Shown: positions 1-6,103 of the stretch, piece after piece | How the letters are laid out: each line of letters begins with the position of its first letter | How positions within the stretch are numbered: the stretch's first letter is position 1 | Assembly: GCA_018399515.1 (NCBI GenBank) | Contig: JAGYOB010000301.1 | Coordinates: forward strand, 1 to 7,308 | Length of the DNA: 7,308 nucleotides | Source: Candidatus Nanopelagicales bacterium | GTDB taxonomy: Bacteria > Actinomycetota > Actinomycetes > S36-B12 | Direction of reading: 5' to 3' | Made by a program: the position numbers and the translations under genes | The notes under the pieces: model-generated | Told to the model about the DNA's origin: nothing | Database searches by the model: none | What the model saw: only the letters and a program-made list of their open reading frames with translations

Positions 1-126
1 AGCAGTGTTTTCCTGGGAATTTCCTGTGGGGATAACCGCTGCAGCACAACATCTTTCACCCACACAACTCGCGCCACACGTACGGCTCGATCGAAACCAC
101 GTGCGCACCCCGGTAGGTTGGCGATC
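1..126. other. Intergenic region upstream of the oxidoreductase
   Basis: No coding region can be supported here. Apart from the GGTAGG ribosome-binding site at 112-117, I see no convincing promoter boxes, operator or terminator. A loose GGAA-T-TTCC inverted repeat lies at 16-24. Confidence 0.5.
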
Positions 127-1080
127 ATGCGTGCAATCCAGGTGAGTCGATTCGGTGGTCCGGAAGTTCTTGAACTGCTGGAGGTCCCCGATCCGCAACC
201 GGCACCCGGGCTGGAGGTACTCGAGGTCGAGGCGGCAGGGGTGAACTTCGCCGACACCCATGCGGCAGAGAACTCCTATCTGTCCGAACAGACCCTGCCG
301 TTCATTCCCGGTGGTGAGGTGATCGGTCGTCTGCCCGATGGTCGTCGCGTGTGCGGGTTCGCTGCGACGGGTGGTTACGCCGAGAAGGCGCTGGTCGCAC
401 CCGATGCGTGCTTCGAGGTGCCCGAGGACATGTCGGCGACGGCTGCACTGTCGCTGTTGGTGCAGGGCTTGACCGCGTGGCATCTGATCAAGACCTCAGC
501 TCGGATGCAGCCCGGTGAGAGTGTCGTCGTGCACGCCGCATCAGGCGGAGTGGGCAGCCTGCTGGTGCCACTAGCTCGGCACTGGGACGCGGGGCGGATC
601 ATCGCTGTGGCTTCGACGCAGGACAAGCGCGATCTGGCGATCGACCGTGGTGCGGATGTCGCGATCGATTCCGATCCGACCAACATGACGGCAGCGATTC
701 GCGAAGCCAATGAGGGCAAACGTGTCGACGTTGTGTGGGACATGGTCGGTGGGCCTACGACCGATGCCTCGTTAGCCGCGCTGGGTCGGTTCGGACGCCT
801 CGTCGTCTATGGGATGGCGTCACGCCAGGTGGCAACGCCGATCGTGCCGGCAGCCTTGATGGCGAAGTCGCAGAGCGTCGTCGGGTTCTGGTTGATCGAT
901 TGCATGCGTGATCCGGTCCAGATGATCGCCGGGCCGCTCGCCGAATTGATCGGGCTCGTGCAATCCCGTGTGCTGCAGCCGCTTCCGGGGCACGCCTATC
1001 CGCTGAGCGAAGCCCCGCGAGCGCATGAGGACCTGCGGGCCCGGGCTACCACCGGCAAGGTCATTCTCACGGTCGACTGA
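127..1080 (+). CDS. NADPH:quinone oxidoreductase-like, zinc-free medium-chain dehydrogenase
   Basis: Cytosolic medium-chain dehydrogenase/reductase of the quinone oxidoreductase (QOR) group, expected to transfer hydride from NADPH to a quinone or an activated alkene; the true substrate is unknown. Visible in the 317-residue protein: the N-terminal GroES-like domain opens MRAIQVSRFGGPEVLEL, with the QOR hallmark GVNFAD (residues 38-43) and PGGEVIG (61-67). The nucleotide-binding loop AASGGVG is at 137-143, followed by a Rossmann domain. The cysteine-rich lobe of zinc alcohol dehydrogenases is absent, so it should be zinc-independent. Length is normal for the family. I chose the ATG at 127 because GGTAGG (112-117) sits 9 nt upstream; an in-frame TTG at 118 would overlap that site. 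The stop is 2 bp from the end of the converging hmuV gene. It looks monocistronic in this window, with no evident link to heme uptake. Confidence 0.9.
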   Translation: MRAIQVSRFGGPEVLELLEVPDPQPAPGLEVLEVEAAGVNFADTHAAENSYLSEQTLPFIPGGEVIGRLPDGRRVCGFAATGGYAEKALVAPDACFEVPEDMSATAALSLLVQGLTAWHLIKTSARMQPGESVVVHAASGGVGSLLVPLARHWDAGRIIAVASTQDKRDLAIDRGADVAIDSDPTNMTAAIREANEGKRVDVVWDMVGGPTTDASLAALGRFGRLVVYGMASRQVATPIVPAALMAKSQSVVGFWLIDCMRDPVQMIAGPLAELIGLVQSRVLQPLPGHAYPLSEAPRAHEDLRARATTGKVILTVD

Positions 1081-1082
1081 GT

Positions 1083-1865
1083 TCAGCCCTGCCCGCGGCT
1101 GATCAGCAGGGAACCATCGATATTGCGTACCTGCACGGTCACCCCGTAGGCCTCGCTGAGTGTGGCGGCGGTCATCGCCTGCTCGACGCAACCGGCTGCG
1201 ATCACGCGACCGTCCTGGAGCACGGTGACCTCATCGGCGAGCCCGGCGACGCGTGTCAGGTCATGGCTGATGAGCACGATGGCATCACCTGCGGCTCGTC
1301 TGCGCTGCACCGCCGCATCCAGGTGAGCCTGACCGGCGAGATCCAAGGTCGCATCGGCCTCGTCGAGCAGCAGCAGTGGCGCGCGTTGAGCTAGGACACG
1401 TGCGAGGTGGACGCGTGCGCGCTCACCGCCCGATAGTTCGGTGATGCGCCGATCCAGCAGGTGCTGCAGATCATTGGCGGCTATCTCTTCGGCGATGACG
1501 GCATCATCGTCATTGCTGTCGGGGTGTCCCTGCCACGCGAGCCTGCCCCAGCCGATCACCTCGGCGACCGAATAGGCGAACGCCACGGGTGTCTCCTGCG
1601 CGAGGAGTGCGCGCAGCCGGGCTGCCTCGCGTGCGGAGTAGTCCGACCAGGTCGTCGGTGTGCGGCCTTCCGTGGTGATCTCCACGCGCCCGGATGCCGA
1701 GTCGAGTTCACCGGCGATGACGGTGAGAAGGGTGGATTTGCCAGAGCCGTTGGCTCCGATCAACGCATGAATGCGGCCCGGGCGGACATCGATGGATGCT
1801 GCATCCAGCCTGAGCCGATCGGCACCGCGAACGCTCGCATCAACAACGCGAAGAGACATGCTCAC
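1083..1865 (-). CDS. hmuV: Heme ABC importer ATP-binding protein (HmuV type)
   Basis: Cytoplasmic ATPase that would drive heme import through the HmuU permease. Numbering from the ATG at 1859: Walker A GANGSGKST at 35-43, Q-loop Gln88, signature LSGGE at 142-146, Walker B LLLLDE ending at catalytic Glu167, D-loop region TLD at 171-173, and switch His199 in LISHD. All catalytic positions are present, so the protein should be active. Overall it matches the FecE/BtuD/HmuV importer type, about 260 residues. Two starts are possible. GTG at 1865 overlaps the permease stop as GTGA and lies 6 nt after AGGGAGG (1878-1872). ATG at 1859 lies 12 nt after the same site. I favour GTG because of the spacing and because the hmuT/hmuU junction has the same GTGA form. 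It is the last gene of the operon. Iron-siderophore or cobalamin transport cannot be excluded from this protein alone; the heme call rests on HmuT and the HtaA-like neighbour. Confidence 0.9.
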   Translation of the reverse strand: MSMSLRVVDASVRGADRLRLDAASIDVRPGRIHALIGANGSGKSTLLTVIAGELDSASGRVEITTEGRTPTTWSDYSAREAARLRALLAQETPVAFAYSVAEVIGWGRLAWQGHPDSNDDDAVIAEEIAANDLQHLLDRRITELSGGERARVHLARVLAQRAPLLLLDEADATLDLAGQAHLDAAVQRRRAAGDAIVLISHDLTRVAGLADEVTVLQDGRVIAAGCVEQAMTAATLSEAYGVTVQVRNIDGSLLISRGQG

Positions 1866-2827
1866 GCCCAACCTCCCTGACGAGAACGCGTGCGACGCAG
1901 GAGCACCACGAAAATGGGTGCACCGATGATCGCGGTCACCACCCCGATGGGAAGTTCGACGGGAGACACGAGCGTGCGCGCGACGGTGTCGGCGAAGAGG
2001 AGCAGGAGCGCTCCACCCAGGGCGCTGGCCACGATGAGCGCCCCATGTCGAGGCCCGATGAGCATCCGCATGGCATGGGGAACCACCAGTCCGACGAAGA
2101 CGATGATCCCGACGACCGCGACACCGGTGGCGACGGCGAGAACGGCTGCACTGAGCGCCCACCAGCGGATCTTCGCCACCGGCACGCCGGCTGCATGGGC
2201 AGCTCGTTCTCCCAGGGATAAGACATCGAGTCGCCCAGAGATCGTGAGTGCGACGACGCCGGCGACGATGAGGCTTGCCGAGACGATGACGACCGATGGC
2301 CATGTCGCGAGGGCGAGACTCCCGGTCGTCCAGAACGTTGTCGTGCGGGCGCCGGCGGCGTCGGATCCGGCGACCAGGACGCCTAGGACCGCTGATGCGA
2401 ACGCGGTGACTGCCACACCGGCCAGCACGAGAGTCACGACTTCGGTTCCCTCGCGACCTCGAGCGATCCAGACGACCGCTGCCATGGCCAGTAGGCCGCC
2501 GATGATCGCACCGATTCCCGAGATCACGGATCCGTAGGCGGCGCCCACTGCGATGGCGACCACTGCGCCGAGAGCTGCGCCGCCGCTGACACCCACGATG
2601 CCGGGATCAGCCAGCGGATTGCGCAGAACTCCCTGCAGCAGAGCGCCCGAAACACCCAGGCCGGCTCCGACGGTGATCGCCAGAGCCATTCGTGGAGCAC
2701 GGATATCTCGGATGATCTCCGTGGTTGTGTCGGCCGCACCGATGAACAAGGTTGCGGCTCCTGCCCCGACGAGGGCTAGGGCGAGAGTGATGACGACCAG
2801 GGTGACCCGAACGGAGGAGACCCTCAC
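1862..2827 (-). CDS. hmuU: Heme ABC importer permease, FecCD/BtuC family (HmuU type)
   Basis: Integral membrane permease that would form the homodimeric channel of the importer. The 321-residue protein is almost entirely hydrophobic helices, starting with one at about residues 8-30; the family normally has about ten. FecCD landmarks are in order: RAPRM at 43-47, a stretch with SGALLQ at 60-65, RNPLADPGIVGVSGGA at 69-84, VGLVVPHAMR at 245-254 in the cytoplasmic loop region expected to touch the ATPase, and ELPIG near 290 followed by TAIIGAPIF. The GTG start at 2827 overlaps the hmuT stop by 4 bp (GTGA), with a weak AGGT about 7 nt upstream, so translation is probably coupled to hmuT. The gene overlaps hmuV by 4 bp when that gene starts at 1865. 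The family also serves siderophore and B12 import, so substrate is assigned from context. Confidence 0.9.
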   Translation of the reverse strand: MRVSSVRVTLVVITLALALVGAGAATLFIGAADTTTEIIRDIRAPRMALAITVGAGLGVSGALLQGVLRNPLADPGIVGVSGGAALGAVVAIAVGAAYGSVISGIGAIIGGLLAMAAVVWIARGREGTEVVTLVLAGVAVTAFASAVLGVLVAGSDAAGARTTTFWTTGSLALATWPSVVIVSASLIVAGVVALTISGRLDVLSLGERAAHAAGVPVAKIRWWALSAAVLAVATGVAVVGIIVFVGLVVPHAMRMLIGPRHGALIVASALGGALLLLFADTVARTLVSPVELPIGVVTAIIGAPIFVVLLRRTRSRQGGWA

Positions 2828-3756
2828 GGGGCAACCTGATCGAGTGCCTCCCGAAGCTGCTCGACGAGTGCGGGGGTCCGCGGACCGAAGGACAGCAAGA
2901 TCGCGTCGTCGACGACGATCACACGTCGTTCCTTACCGGCGGTCGTCTGCGCAACGCCTGGCAGTGCGACGAGCCCGTCGATTCCGTTGACCGACTCCAG
3001 GCCTTTCGACATGACGATGAGCACATCGGGGTTCAACGTCGCGAGTGATTCAGCGGTCAGCGGGATGAACGCGTCGTAGCCGGCCTGCGCACCCGCATCG
3101 ATTCCTCCAGCAGCGGCGATGATCGAATCCGCCCCCGAACCTGCACCACCGAGCAGGTAGATCCCAGCGGTTCCCCTCAGATAGAGGAACGCCACCCGAG
3201 GAGCATCGGTGGGGACTTCAGCGTCTTGGGGCAGTCCGTCGACGACTTCCTGCGGGTTCACCCCGACCGCTGCGGCGACGGACTCGATGCGTGGCGCGAT
3301 GTCGGCGAGCGTCCAGGCTTCTGGGACCTCGACGAGGCGTACGCCCGAGGCGGCGATCTGGTCGAGCGCTTCGGTGGGAGTCGTCCGTGCGTCGATGATC
3401 ACCAGATCCGGAGCGAGATCCAGCACACGCTCGGCGGACACACTGTGGGCCTGGGTGACGACGGGTACATCGCGCAGGGCTTCGACCTGCGAGGTCTCGT
3501 CTCGTCCGACGACGCGGTCGCCGACGCCGAGAGCGACCAGAGTCTCGCCGACCCCTGTGGCCAGACTCACGATGCGTTGTGGAGCAGCGTCGTCGGCGGT
3601 GGCATCGAGCGGGATTATCGCCGGCAGGTCCGCTGCGGTGATCTCGACAGTCGTGGGCTGGTCGGTCGCAGCATCGGTTTGAGATTCGGTGCCTGACGGA
3701 GACGAGCAGGCGACCAGCACCAGTGCCGTGGTCACGGCGAGAACCGCGCGTCGCAT
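2824..3756 (-). CDS. hmuT: Heme-binding lipoprotein of ABC importer (HmuT type)
   Basis: Extracytoplasmic substrate-binding lipoprotein that would receive heme and deliver it to HmuUV. The 310-residue protein has a lipoprotein signal: basic MRR, a hydrophobic core and lipobox LVAC with lipidated Cys17. A Thr/Asp-rich linker runs to about residue 60. A class III binding-protein fold follows: IVSLATGVGETLVALG (62-77), the VVGRDETS strand region, DLVIID (117-122), and a long central helix near 149-175. From memory of the Corynebacterium HmuT structures, heme is held by a His and a Tyr, the Tyr paired with an Arg two residues later. Here His104 (AHSVSAERVL) and Tyr192-Leu-Arg194 (FLYLRG) fit that set, which favours heme over siderophore. 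The ATG at 3756 lies 6 nt after a GATACT -10-like box, so the transcript is probably leaderless; no Shine-Dalgarno is visible. First gene of the hmuTUV operon. Confidence 0.88.
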   Translation of the reverse strand: MRRAVLAVTTALVLVACSSPSGTESQTDAATDQPTTVEITAADLPAIIPLDATADDAAPQRIVSLATGVGETLVALGVGDRVVGRDETSQVEALRDVPVVTQAHSVSAERVLDLAPDLVIIDARTTPTEALDQIAASGVRLVEVPEAWTLADIAPRIESVAAAVGVNPQEVVDGLPQDAEVPTDAPRVAFLYLRGTAGIYLLGGAGSGADSIIAAAGGIDAGAQAGYDAFIPLTAESLATLNPDVLIVMSKGLESVNGIDGLVALPGVAQTTAGKERRVIVVDDAILLSFGPRTPALVEQLREALDQVAP

Positions 3757-3762
3757 GGGCGA

Positions 3763-3768
3763 AGTATC
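3763..3768 (-). promoter_or_regulatory. Probable -10 box of leaderless hmuTUV promoter
   Basis: On the minus strand GATACT is followed by 6 nt (TCGCCC) and then the hmuT ATG. This spacing puts transcription start at or next to the A of the start codon, as in leaderless actinobacterial genes. The -35 position, 17-18 nt upstream, falls within the GGGAAATTTCCC palindrome. No good -35 match is present, which is common for regulated promoters. Confidence 0.5.
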
Positions 3769-3780
3769 CGTCTCGCGGCG

Positions 3781-3821
3781 GGGAAATTTCCCGACACGGT
3801 GTCGGCATGATGCCGACGTCG
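3781..3821. promoter_or_regulatory. Cluster of overlapping palindromes between divergent heme genes (probable operators)
   Basis: Four perfect inverted repeats are packed into 41 bp between hmuT and the secreted-protein operon. They are GGGAAATTTCCC (3781-3792), CCGACAC-G-GTGTCGG (3791-3805), GTCGGCAT-G-ATGCCGAC (3801-3817) and CGACGTCG (3814-3821). Consecutive repeats share bases. The cluster lies upstream of both -10 boxes and overlaps the expected -35 of the hmuTUV promoter, a normal place for a repressor or metal/heme-responsive regulator. It does not match the DtxR/IdeR iron box (TTAGG...CCTAA). Which protein binds is unknown. RNA hairpins are less likely because the region should not be transcribed if both flanking genes are leaderless. 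Confidence 0.6.
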
Positions 3822-3848
3822 TGTCGAGCGCGGACTTCTGGTGATTTC

Positions 3849-3854
3849 TAGCGT
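3849..3854 (+). promoter_or_regulatory. Probable -10 box of leaderless promoter for secreted-protein operon
   Basis: TAGCGT fits TANNNT and is followed by 6 nt (GTGGGT) and then ATG at 3861. Transcription would begin at the ATG. No purine-rich Shine-Dalgarno precedes the gene, in contrast to the next gene at 4473, which has one. This mirrors the arrangement at hmuT. No clear -35 hexamer is visible. Confidence 0.55.
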
Positions 3855-3860
3855 GTGGGT

Positions 3861-4460
3861 ATGCGCAGAACAGTTGTGATCTCAGCTATCGCAAGCGGTC
3901 TCATCTTCGGTTCCGTTCCGGCGGTTGCAACCGCTTCGACGACATCCACCGGTGCGCCCACGTCGGTCGCTGCCGCCACCGGGGTGAGCGCCACTGAGGT
4001 GAGCGCGGCCAGCAAGGCCCGCGCGAAGCGCAGCCAGAAAGTCCGCAGAGGGACGCAGGGGAACGTGCTGCGAGTCTCCAAAGTGCGTCGACTGCCTTCG
4101 GGAGGAAGTTTCATCACCGTGCGGGGTCGGGGTTTCGACCCTCGGGTGGGCATCTATGTCGGGCTGTGCGTCAGGCCACGCCCGGGACAGAAGCCCTCTC
4201 CGTGCGGTGGTGGTGTTGACACGGATGGCAGTACCCGGGCATCGGCGTGGGTGTCATCCAATCCACCGGCCTACGGCGACAACCTCGCCACGCGATACGG
4301 CCGGAACGGCAAGTTCAAGGTGCGTATCTATGTGAGTTCGAGGATCAGCAATTCCATCGACTGCCGCACCACTCGTTGTGCGATCACCACCCGTGCGGAT
4401 CACACCAGGGCGAATGACCGCAGTTGGGATGTTGCCGTGCCCGTTCGTTTCAAGCGATAA
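3861..4460 (+). CDS. Secreted neocarzinostatin-fold-like protein of the heme locus
   Basis: A 199-residue exported protein of unknown exact function, probably a heme-locus partner or accessory binding protein. It has a Sec signal peptide (MRR, hydrophobic 5-22, likely cleavage after Ala25 in VATA) and a low-complexity Thr/Ala/Ser then Lys/Arg-rich linker (26-66). One beta-rich domain follows (about 69-197). The domain resembles apo-neocarzinostatin in layout: ITVRGRGFDPRVGIYVGLC matches the region before its first cysteine, Cys103/Cys115 match its first disulfide, and Cys168/Cys173 in DCRTTRC match its short second disulfide loop. It ends DRSWDVAVPVRFKR with a basic tail and shows no anchor. 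The ATG at 3861 is preferred over GTG at 3855 because of the leaderless -10. It is co-directional with the HtaA-like gene, 12 nt apart, and divergent from hmuTUV. Fold similarity is from recognition only; antibiotic binding is not implied. Confidence 0.8.
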   Translation: MRRTVVISAIASGLIFGSVPAVATASTTSTGAPTSVAAATGVSATEVSAASKARAKRSQKVRRGTQGNVLRVSKVRRLPSGGSFITVRGRGFDPRVGIYVGLCVRPRPGQKPSPCGGGVDTDGSTRASAWVSSNPPAYGDNLATRYGRNGKFKVRIYVSSRISNSIDCRTTRCAITTRADHTRANDRSWDVAVPVRFKR

Positions 4461-4466
4461 GGAGAG
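4459..4466 (+). promoter_or_regulatory. Shine-Dalgarno site of the HtaA-like gene
   Basis: AAGGAGAG begins inside the TAA stop of the preceding gene and ends 6 nt before the ATG at 4473. It fixes the start of the second gene and supports translation from a shared mRNA, whereas the first gene of this operon has no such site. Confidence 0.75.
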
Positions 4467-4472
4467 AAGCAG

Positions 4473-5513
4473 ATGAGTCGGAAGTTCATCGCTGTTCCGA
4501 GTGTGGCCGCGTTGGCTGCGAGCCTGCTGTGGGCGGCGCCTGCACAGGCAGACCCTGTCGTCACGCAGGAGGCAGCGACCGTGACCAATGCCAGCATGAC
4601 CTGGCCGGTGAACGCGTGCGCGTTCGACCTCGACCTGCCCGCATGCACCAGTCTCACCGAGCGCCAGGCTCTCATCGGCGATGTCACTCGTGGCGAGACG
4701 GGTTGGGTGTTCACCGGAGGCGATGGGGCCGTAACCGAGTCCGGTGAGATGACGGTCACCTGGGATGCCGCTGTGCAGATCGGCAACACGACGCGCGGTA
4801 ACTACACGATCACCTTCACCGATCCGGTTCTCACCGTGGACGCAGCAGGCGCGGGGTCCGTGACGGCGGACGTCACATCGCAGATCGGTGCACAGCCACC
4901 GGTCACAACCGCAGACGTCACTGTTGTCGAGTTCGATGGGGCAAGCACCGATGCCGACTTCGAGTCGACACCGTCGGAGTTCGCAGCACCGTTCATCGAT
5001 GCTCTGAGCGGAGCGTCGGGGGCTGGGTTCAGCCTGTCGTCATGGTTCACCCCTACGGGGTCGTCACTGGATCCGCTGAAGGTGCCGGGAGCTGTCGATG
5101 TCGATCGATGGGTCCCGACGTTGACCGTGACCCTGCCGAAGCGCTTCGATGAGCGGAACCCGCGGGTGAAAGCCAAGCGCTTCATGGTGTCGGTGGTCGG
5201 GACCGGATTCGACCCTGCTGTGAAAGCCAATCCGGCGGTGCAGGGGATGTACCTGGTCTTCGGCACGAACCCGGCAACGACCGAGAACGGCTACACCAAT
5301 ATCGATGGTTACTTCCGTGCGCGGTACATGCCGATGGCCCCCGATGCGAACGGTGAGTTCGCGAACAACATCCAGGTCCGGGGCGTGTACACCAAGGACG
5401 GCGAGCGCTTCAATGGGCGCTTCGGTGAGAATCTCGGAGTGGCGACGTGGGCGGCGCACCGACATGCCTCAACCGAATGGGATGCGTTCACCCGGATCCG
5501 ATTCCGCAAGTAG
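4473..5513 (+). CDS. Secreted HtaA-like heme-uptake protein with C-terminal neocarzinostatin-type domain
   Basis: A 346-residue exported protein, probably binding or relaying heme at the cell surface or outside it. Signal peptide: MSRK, hydrophobic 5-22, cleavage AQA-DP after residue 26. Residues about 40-156 look HtaA-like: TWPVN start, GWVFTGGDGAVTESGEMTVTW (77-97), YTITFTDPVLTVDAAGAGSVTADVTS (111-136), VTVVEF (149-154). A linker (157-210) leads to a second domain (213-346) with VSVVGTGFDP and WDAFTRIRFRK, related to the preceding gene's product. In known HtaA domains the early helix and a later His supply Tyr/His heme ligands. Here that early segment is NACAFDLDLPAC with Cys49/Cys58, and the first domain has no His at all. 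His329 and His331 (AHRH) are near the C-terminus. No C-terminal membrane helix or LPXTG motif is present. AAGGAGAG precedes the ATG by about 6 nt, 12 nt after the upstream stop, so the two genes form one operon. Confidence 0.82.
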   Translation: MSRKFIAVPSVAALAASLLWAAPAQADPVVTQEAATVTNASMTWPVNACAFDLDLPACTSLTERQALIGDVTRGETGWVFTGGDGAVTESGEMTVTWDAAVQIGNTTRGNYTITFTDPVLTVDAAGAGSVTADVTSQIGAQPPVTTADVTVVEFDGASTDADFESTPSEFAAPFIDALSGASGAGFSLSSWFTPTGSSLDPLKVPGAVDVDRWVPTLTVTLPKRFDERNPRVKAKRFMVSVVGTGFDPAVKANPAVQGMYLVFGTNPATTENGYTNIDGYFRARYMPMAPDANGEFANNIQVRGVYTKDGERFNGRFGENLGVATWAAHRHASTEWDAFTRIRFRK

Positions 5514-5521
5514 CAGATGAA

Positions 5522-6103
5522 TCAGCGGGCGAGGTCGATGCCGCCGAGAGCGAAAGCTACGGCAGCATCGACCTCGTCGTCACCGGGCAGCCCTGCTTCG
5601 ATGCGACGGGTCGCCGATTCGACGATGCCCCAGACGTACCCGGCATATCGTTCCGGGAAGGGCAGGGCCAGATCTCTCAGCGCTTCGTGAACCGGGCGGG
5701 CGAGGTCGCGGTGTAATGCGGCGACCTGTGCCCGACGCACCGGAGGGAGCGTCGCATCGCCGGCGGCGCGCACGAGAGCGTGGCGACCGTCGGCGACGTA
5801 GGCCAGGGCCGAGCGGATCCAGGTTTCCAGCCGGAGGCGGGGGTCGTCGATGTTGGCACAGCATTCATCGAGGTGGTCGGCCCAGACGGTGAGTTCGTCG
5901 ACGATCACGTCGGCAATGAGGTCGGCAGCGGAGCGGTAGTACTCGTACACCGCGGTCCGGGACAGCCCGGCGCGTTCGGCGATCGCCGCCATGGTCACCG
6001 CGGAACTGCCCTCGTGGCGCATGAGATCAGCCGCGACGTTCACCAGGGCATCCCGGCGCATCTCGCGATGCTCGGCCACCGAGGCAGCGGCGATCTTAGG
6101 CAT
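5522..6103 (-). CDS. TetR-family transcriptional regulator
   Basis: Cytosolic DNA-binding dimer, normally a repressor released by a small ligand; ligand and targets are not known. The 193-residue protein has the TetR N-terminal layout: helix 1 with RRDALVNVAADLMRHEG (16-32), then the helix-turn-helix VTMAAIAERAGLSRTAVYEYYRS (36-58). A helical ligand/dimer domain follows, with no recognisable subfamily signature beyond a general actinobacterial TetR look (VWGIVESATRRIEAGLP near the end). The start is ATG 6103. It has no real Shine-Dalgarno (AAGG lies only 1 nt upstream), but a CATCAT -10-like box lies 7 nt upstream, so it may be leaderless. An in-frame ATG at 6061 (residue 15) is an alternative. 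The gene converges on the HtaA-like gene with 8 bp between stops. Several palindromes upstream may be its operators. Confidence 0.9.
   Translation of the reverse strand: MPKIAAASVAEHREMRRDALVNVAADLMRHEGSSAVTMAAIAERAGLSRTAVYEYYRSAADLIADVIVDELTVWADHLDECCANIDDPRLRLETWIRSALAYVADGRHALVRAAGDATLPPVRRAQVAALHRDLARPVHEALRDLALPFPERYAGYVWGIVESATRRIEAGLPGDDEVDAAVAFALGGIDLAR

Noticed and set aside
16..24. GGAATTTCC resembling the GGGAAATTTCCC palindrome at 3781
   Set aside because: Short and one base different at the centre, with no second element; likely chance.
24..38. DnaA-box-like TGTGGGGATAA upstream of the oxidoreductase
   Set aside because: It differs from TGTGGATAA by a 2-nt insertion, is single, and no replication gene is nearby.
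1866..2303. Upstream extension of the hmuV reading frame across the permease gene (open frame to 2303)
   Set aside because: The extension is Arg/His/Ser-rich, typical of an off-frame GC-rich shadow, and overlaps the convincingly conserved HmuU. The ATPase domain begins right after the GTG/ATG at 1865/1859.
1890..2537. 215-codon open frame antisense to hmuU
   Set aside because: Its product is dominated by Ala/Thr/Arg/Pro, as expected from reading the complement of hydrophobic permease codons, and shows no domain or start signal.
3209..3696. Two long open frames antisense to hmuT
   Set aside because: Composition (Ser/Thr/Arg-rich and low in hydrophobic patterning) and position fully opposite a conserved binding protein mark them as shadows of strong GC3 bias.
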